The notes under the pieces were generated by a model. That model saw nothing but the letters and a program-made list of their open reading frames with translations. It had not been told where the DNA came from and ran no database searches. Made by a program: the position numbers and the translations under genes. DNA of 8,219 bases from VGKU01 sp964388785. GTDB taxonomy: Bacteria; Patescibacteriota; Patescibacteriia; UBA9934; GWF2-40-263. Below are positions 4,743 to 8,219 of this stretch, piece by piece. Position 1 is the stretch's first letter. Every line of letters begins with the position of its first letter. The DNA lies in assembly GCA_964388785.1 (NCBI GenBank), contig CAYMBX010000038.1:1-8219 (forward strand), written 5' to 3'.

Positions 4743-5288
4743 CTATTTCCCAAACTCAGCCTCCACAACATGCACTTGAGGATCACGGCTCCCTTTATAT
4801 TCTTGGCGCGTAATCACCAATCGCATATACCCGGAATAATCTTTTTCGCGCTCCCCTTCCCAATCCAAAACGAATACTCCTTCATCGTTCGTTACCATCT
4901 CCCCCACGGCAAAAAAATCATACGGGATGGGCCGCAGCAACCAGACTTCATAAAAGAAAACCTCTCGATCGATTTCAGGAAGCCGTGCGCTCACCTCAAG
5001 AAAAAACGTGCCGTCTTTGTCGCCGCGACGCGCTTCCCCCACCGCCAGATTCTTTCCCACAAGTTGCAGTGAAGCCGTTTTGGACTCTGTATCAATCGCT
5101 CCATTCAAAATAACTTCGGAAATCGGATCCGGACGAAGCACGTGTGCGATAGAGTCAATCGGATTATCCTCCGGTTCTTTCGGACTGCGAAACCACATGA
5201 CTGCAACGACAAAAACCACAAATAACCCGATCACGATCATCGTGGTACCGATGTTTGAAAACCAACGTTTCCATTTTCCTGAACTCAT
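4743..5288 (-). CDS. membrane-anchored protein with extracytoplasmic beta domain, unknown
   Basis: The protein has 181 residues. A short basic cytoplasmic end (MSSGKWKRW) is followed by a transmembrane helix at about 14-33 (TMIVIGLFVVFVVAVMWF). A Pro/Asp/Glu-rich linker follows. The rest is a probably beta-sandwich domain with FFYEVWLLRPIPYDFFAVGE (111-130) and a GVFVLDW strand. The 'YEVWL ... G ... GVFVL' layout is faintly like the C-terminal domain of RskA-type anti-sigma factors, but I see no zinc-finger or sigma-binding part, so this is only a resemblance. The ATG overlaps the TGA of the uvrD-type gene by 4 nt (ATGA), which suggests translational coupling and a shared transcript. A membrane partner for a helicase has no obvious logic; the pairing may simply reflect genome compaction. 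The function is unknown. Confidence 0.85.
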   Translation of the reverse strand: MSSGKWKRWFSNIGTTMIVIGLFVVFVVAVMWFRSPKEPEDNPIDSIAHVLRPDPISEVILNGAIDTESKTASLQLVGKNLAVGEARRGDKDGTFFLEVSARLPEIDREVFFYEVWLLRPIPYDFFAVGEMVTNDEGVFVLDWEGEREKDYSGYMRLVITRQEYKGSRDPQVHVVEAEFGK

Positions 5289-7327
5289 AACTCATCAATC
5301 TCGCGAAGAAAACTTTTTGAAACCGATGCCGGTTCGAGACGTTCGCCGAGTTCATCAAAAACAATCACAGGTTCTTCTTGGTCGAGGCCAGATGTCCGCA
5401 TCGATTTTACGCGCACCTGTTCGAATAACTCATCGGGTAACTCTTGAAGAAACATGGACGGCTGTTGAAGCAGAACCGTATCGTATCCTCCCGTCAACGG
5501 ATAGGTCAAAATCAGCCGTTTGCGCGCACGCGTGGTGGCCACGTAAAAAAGACGTCGTTCTTCCTCGATCCCTCCATCTTCTTCAAGCGCACGCGGATTG
5601 GGAAACTTCCCTTCGATCACATGCATCAAAAAAACCGTATCCCACTCCAATCCTTTCGCTTGATGAATGGTCGAAAGTACGACGCGTTCTTCCGGCGCCG
5701 ACCCGCGCTCACGTGCGGCACCGTAATCGTCAGTCAGGGAAATATCATTCAAAAATGACTGCAAATCCTGCGTTTGCTCGGCAAAGAGTGCAAATTGTTC
5801 AAGGTCCTCCAGACGATCCATGAAATCCGCGTATTCCGCTTCCAAGTAGGTTCGGTAATCGCTCGAAACAACGGATCGAATCAAATCCGAGGGATGCGAT
5901 CGATCACTTAATTTTTGAAGAGTATTTTTCAATGCATCCCAACCGGCGGACGCACGTTTGGGGAGCCTGAATTCAGACTGACAAATCTCTGTCAGACTTC
6001 CTCTTTGTTGCACGCGCGCTAAAATCGTTTGTGCCGTCGCAAGCCCAATCCCTGGTTGCAAGCCCAGCACGCGCAACCACGCCGCTTCATCTTTCGGGTT
6101 GGCACGCAATCGAAGATGCGCAATGACATCCTTCACGTGGGCTCGCTCAAAAAATTTGAGTCCACCGCGGTACTCATAAGGAATGTCGCGTTTCATCAGT
6201 TCGAACTCCAACGATTGGGAGTGAAACGCTGCACGGAACAAAACAGCAATCTCGGAGAGCGCGATGCCTTTCTCACGCAATTCAAGTATGCGGGACGCGA
6301 TGTGGTCGGCCTCTTGGGCTGCGTGTGTGAGCGCCACGACCTGCGGCTTTTCAAGTGCGGCAGAGACAGCGGTAAGTATTTTTTCAAATTGTTCGCGATT
6401 GTGACGTATGGAATGGTTCGCCACCTCAAGAATTTGGGGTGTCGACCGATAGTTGGTTGTGAGTCGAAACATCTTTGCACCCGGATAGGTATCGGGAAAT
6501 CGCAGAATGTTTCGGATTTCCGCCGCACGAAAGGAATAAATCGACTGTGCATCATCTCCCACCACAAGGATATTACGATGATGTTCGCTCAACAAACGGA
6601 TGATCTCGGCCTGAACGATATTCGTATCCTGATATTCGTCCACGAGCACATAACGAAATTGTGCGGACAGGCGTTGTCGGACAAGCGGTTGTTCAAGCAG
6701 TAATTTACGGAGATTGAACAAAAGATCATCGAAATCCATGGCATCAGCTTGACGTTTGTGTGTGTCATACACATCCGCCAACCGTTCAACAATAGGAATC
6801 AATTCAAAAAAATTCGCGTACCGTTTTGAAATCACGTCACGAATCGGTTCGCTCGCATTGCGTGCGTAACTGATCATACCGCACAGTTTTGCCGGCGAAG
6901 GAAACCGGCGCGCTGTCGTATCGACTTGAAGCTCTTTTACACACACTTTCATGAGCAGATGCGAATCCTCCTGATCTAAAATCGTAAAGTTTGGTGTGTA
7001 TCCCGCCTCACGCGCGAACAAACGCAGCAAACGACTTGCCACGGAATGGAACGTCCCGCCCCAAATCTTCCGAACACTGCTTTGTCCTCGAAGCAAGAAC
7101 TCCACACGCGAAAGCATTTCGCGCGCAGCTTTGTTTGTGAACGTCAACAGTAAAATCTCCTGCGGCAGGATGCCCTGTTCGAGCAAATAGGCAACACGAT
7201 AGGTGATCGTTCTGGTTTTTCCGGACCCAGCGCCCGCCAACACAAGCACAGGTCCATCACCCTCTTTGACCACTTGCAACTGCTCGGAATTAAGCTCTTT
7301 CTCGTATTGGATCGATTCTGTCAGCAT
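5285..7327 (-). CDS. uvrD: UvrD/PcrA-type SF1A DNA helicase
   Basis: The 680-residue protein is a 3'-5' ATP-driven DNA helicase of the UvrD/PcrA group, which acts in excision repair, replication restart and removal of RecA filaments. All the motifs are intact. They are the Q motif LNSEQLQVV (12-20), Walker A AGAGSGKT (31-38), Ia LTFTNKAAREM (61-71), II VDEYQDTN (229-236), III GDDAQSIYSFRAAEIRN (257-273), IV LTTNYRST (289-296), V STIHQAKGLEWDTVFL (552-567) and VI EERRLFYVATTRARKRL (589-605). Helicase subdomains 1B and 2B occupy about 100-200 and 375-550. It is somewhat shorter than PcrA/UvrD (about 720-740), mainly because the C-terminal tail after motif VI is short. The ATG at 7327 fits the family N-terminus but has no good Shine-Dalgarno sequence. 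It lies 45 bp past a terminator, so it needs its own promoter, which I could not place firmly. No LexA-type box is seen upstream. Confidence 0.95.
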   Translation of the reverse strand: MLTESIQYEKELNSEQLQVVKEGDGPVLVLAGAGSGKTRTITYRVAYLLEQGILPQEILLLTFTNKAAREMLSRVEFLLRGQSSVRKIWGGTFHSVASRLLRLFAREAGYTPNFTILDQEDSHLLMKVCVKELQVDTTARRFPSPAKLCGMISYARNASEPIRDVISKRYANFFELIPIVERLADVYDTHKRQADAMDFDDLLFNLRKLLLEQPLVRQRLSAQFRYVLVDEYQDTNIVQAEIIRLLSEHHRNILVVGDDAQSIYSFRAAEIRNILRFPDTYPGAKMFRLTTNYRSTPQILEVANHSIRHNREQFEKILTAVSAALEKPQVVALTHAAQEADHIASRILELREKGIALSEIAVLFRAAFHSQSLEFELMKRDIPYEYRGGLKFFERAHVKDVIAHLRLRANPKDEAAWLRVLGLQPGIGLATAQTILARVQQRGSLTEICQSEFRLPKRASAGWDALKNTLQKLSDRSHPSDLIRSVVSSDYRTYLEAEYADFMDRLEDLEQFALFAEQTQDLQSFLNDISLTDDYGAARERGSAPEERVVLSTIHQAKGLEWDTVFLMHVIEGKFPNPRALEEDGGIEEERRLFYVATTRARKRLILTYPLTGGYDTVLLQQPSMFLQELPDELFEQVRVKSMRTSGLDQEEPVIVFDELGERLEPASVSKSFLREIDEL

Positions 7328-7361
7328 AACGCTGCCAGTTTAACATATGGACGAAACCTCT

Positions 7362-7388
7362 AAAACAAAAAAGACCTCCAAGAGGTCT
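7362..7388 (-). terminator. intrinsic terminator of the right-edge gene
   Basis: On the minus strand AGACCTC/GAGGTCT (7382-7388 with 7372-7378) forms a 7-bp stem around a 3-nt loop, immediately followed by T5-G-T4. This is a textbook intrinsic terminator. It overlaps the stop codon (7387-7389) of the gene it ends and separates that gene from the uvrD-type gene. It shows what an ordinary terminator looks like in this genome. Confidence 0.85.
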
Positions 7389-8219
7389 AGATGGGTGAAG
7401 CTGCGGCCTTGAGATGCCCATACAAGCTGGACATTTCGACTCCCGCGCTGTTGAGCAAATCCAGCTTGGCCAAAACGAGCTGGCCGTGGGTCACAGGCAC
7501 CACATCGGTCGTGAAGGTCGTCCCGACGCGTTCTCCGGTGACCGGATCAGGATCAGTCAACAACCGAACGAGATCCTCTGTTTCCTGAACGTAGAGACGA
7601 ATCTGATCGGGCGTGAGCGGAGCACGGCGATGGTGATGGTCCGCAACCACGAGCAGCATCTCTTGGATGCGCCAGTGGACCTCGGCAAGGACCATGGCGT
7701 CGAAAATCCGTCGCAGCAGTTCGCGCACGCGATCGAGCCGGTCCGGCGACCTGCGCTCCGCTGCGTCATGCAGCAGATCGCAAATCTCGTCGAGTTCGCG
7801 GGCGATATGCGCGAACGCACGGGTAAAGGTTCGCACCTTGATCTCCCGCAGCATACCCGCGTATTCGCCCATGCGGTTCGCACGGGTTCGAAGCGTCTTA
7901 GTGGTCCGTTCGTCTCCAAACAGCGACTTGGACGTCAGCGCATCTTGCGCGGCCCGACGAATGGCACGGCACTCGCGCTCGAGTTGGTCGATGTAGTGCT
8001 CAAGCACGACCGCGCGCCAGTCCATGCGCCGCCCGATACCGCGCACCTCCTGAGTACGCGCTTCAAGCAGACGATCGGCCGCACTGAGCTGAAGCGGCAG
8101 TGACGGCGTGTTGCGCCGCCCCAACCGATCACGAAGCGTCGAGACCTTGTCAAACAGCTGAAGCGCCGCGACTTTGAAATCCGCGCGGTCTTTTCGGTGA
8201 CCGTGGATTCGGCGATCCG
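7387..8219 (-). CDS. Arg/Ala-rich, mostly helical protein, unknown (partial, 5' end missing)
   Basis: The reading frame is open from its TAG at 7387 to the window edge, giving 276 visible C-terminal residues. A TTG at 8124 could be mistaken for a start, but coding continues upstream without a stop (IHGHRKDRADFKVAALQLFD and onward), so the true start is outside. The chain is dominated by charged amphipathic helices rich in Arg, Glu, Leu and Ala, for example LDRVRELLRRIFDAMVLAEV and VQETEDLVRLLTD. There is a His run (HHHRR) and no membrane segment, signal peptide or recognisable catalytic motif. The 4- and 7-residue spacing suggests helical bundles or coiled coils. G+C is about 65-68% in two 60-bp lines I counted, against 42-47% in the helicase and dinB lines. 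That points to a different history or simply to the Arg/Ala bias. I recognise no family. Confidence 0.75.
   Translation of the reverse strand, partial: DRRIHGHRKDRADFKVAALQLFDKVSTLRDRLGRRNTPSLPLQLSAADRLLEARTQEVRGIGRRMDWRAVVLEHYIDQLERECRAIRRAAQDALTSKSLFGDERTTKTLRTRANRMGEYAGMLREIKVRTFTRAFAHIARELDEICDLLHDAAERRSPDRLDRVRELLRRIFDAMVLAEVHWRIQEMLLVVADHHHRRAPLTPDQIRLYVQETEDLVRLLTDPDPVTGERVGTTFTTDVVPVTHGQLVLAKLDLLNSAGVEMSSLYGHLKAAASPI

Noticed and set aside
5008..5823. Plus-strand ORF (271 codons) across the end of the helicase gene
   Set aside because: It lies antisense to the helicase motifs V and VI and the membrane protein, both strongly supported. The translation looks non-protein-like and has no ribosome binding site.
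6029..6703. Plus-strand ORF (224 codons) inside the helicase gene
   Set aside because: It is antisense to conserved helicase motifs II-IV, so it is a shadow frame.
7414..8103. Long plus-strand ORF (229 codons)
   Set aside because: It is antisense to the high-G+C minus-strand gene, which has the better coding pattern and a terminator at its stop. The plus frame has no domain signs and is the expected shadow in Arg-rich, high-G+C DNA.
1..8219. CRISPR array, insertion sequence or prophage genes
   Set aside because: No regularly spaced direct repeats, transposase motifs, terminal repeats or phage proteins are visible.

Overview
The window is a compact bacterial segment that best fits a member of the Candidate Phyla Radiation (Patescibacteria). 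This is an inference from several signs: divergent and slightly short versions of housekeeping proteins, several small single-pass membrane proteins with no recognisable family, tight 4-nt gene overlaps, and very short intergenic gaps. TGA is used as a normal stop (for example at the end of metK and of the UvrD/PcrA helicase), so this is not a code-25 lineage. Most of the window is roughly 42-50% G+C in the stretches I counted. The last 0.8 kb is about 65%.

Left block, minus strand (1-1837): a divergent S-adenosylmethionine synthase (metK) is followed, through a 4-nt GTGA overlap, by a small membrane-anchored protein. Then comes a separately promoted Lys-rich membrane protein that runs off the window. 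Several active-site positions of this MetK differ from the classical enzyme.

Centre, plus strand (1899-4704): lexA is divergent from metK. Its promoter carries four GTTCG/CGAAC half-sites in a symmetric array that looks like an autoregulatory operator. After lexA comes about 500 bp with inverted repeats, a candidate promoter with an operator-like palindrome, and a possible 66-codon ORF. Next is a two-gene unit: a small DUF6504-like protein and a Y-family DNA polymerase IV (dinB). This unit is bracketed by two perfect 16-17 bp hairpins whose stems differ completely while their 11-nt loops are nearly identical (GAGTRCTCGCA). These hairpins are the most novel-looking feature of the window.

Right block, minus strand (4743-8219): a long Arg/Ala-rich helical protein of unknown function enters from the right edge and ends at a classical intrinsic terminator. 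A UvrD/PcrA-type helicase follows, coupled by an ATGA overlap to a membrane-anchored protein of unknown function.

The theme is DNA damage response and repair: the LexA repressor, translesion polymerase IV with a possible accessory protein, and an SF1 helicase. Only lexA shows a visible LexA-type operator. I see none in front of dinB or uvrD.
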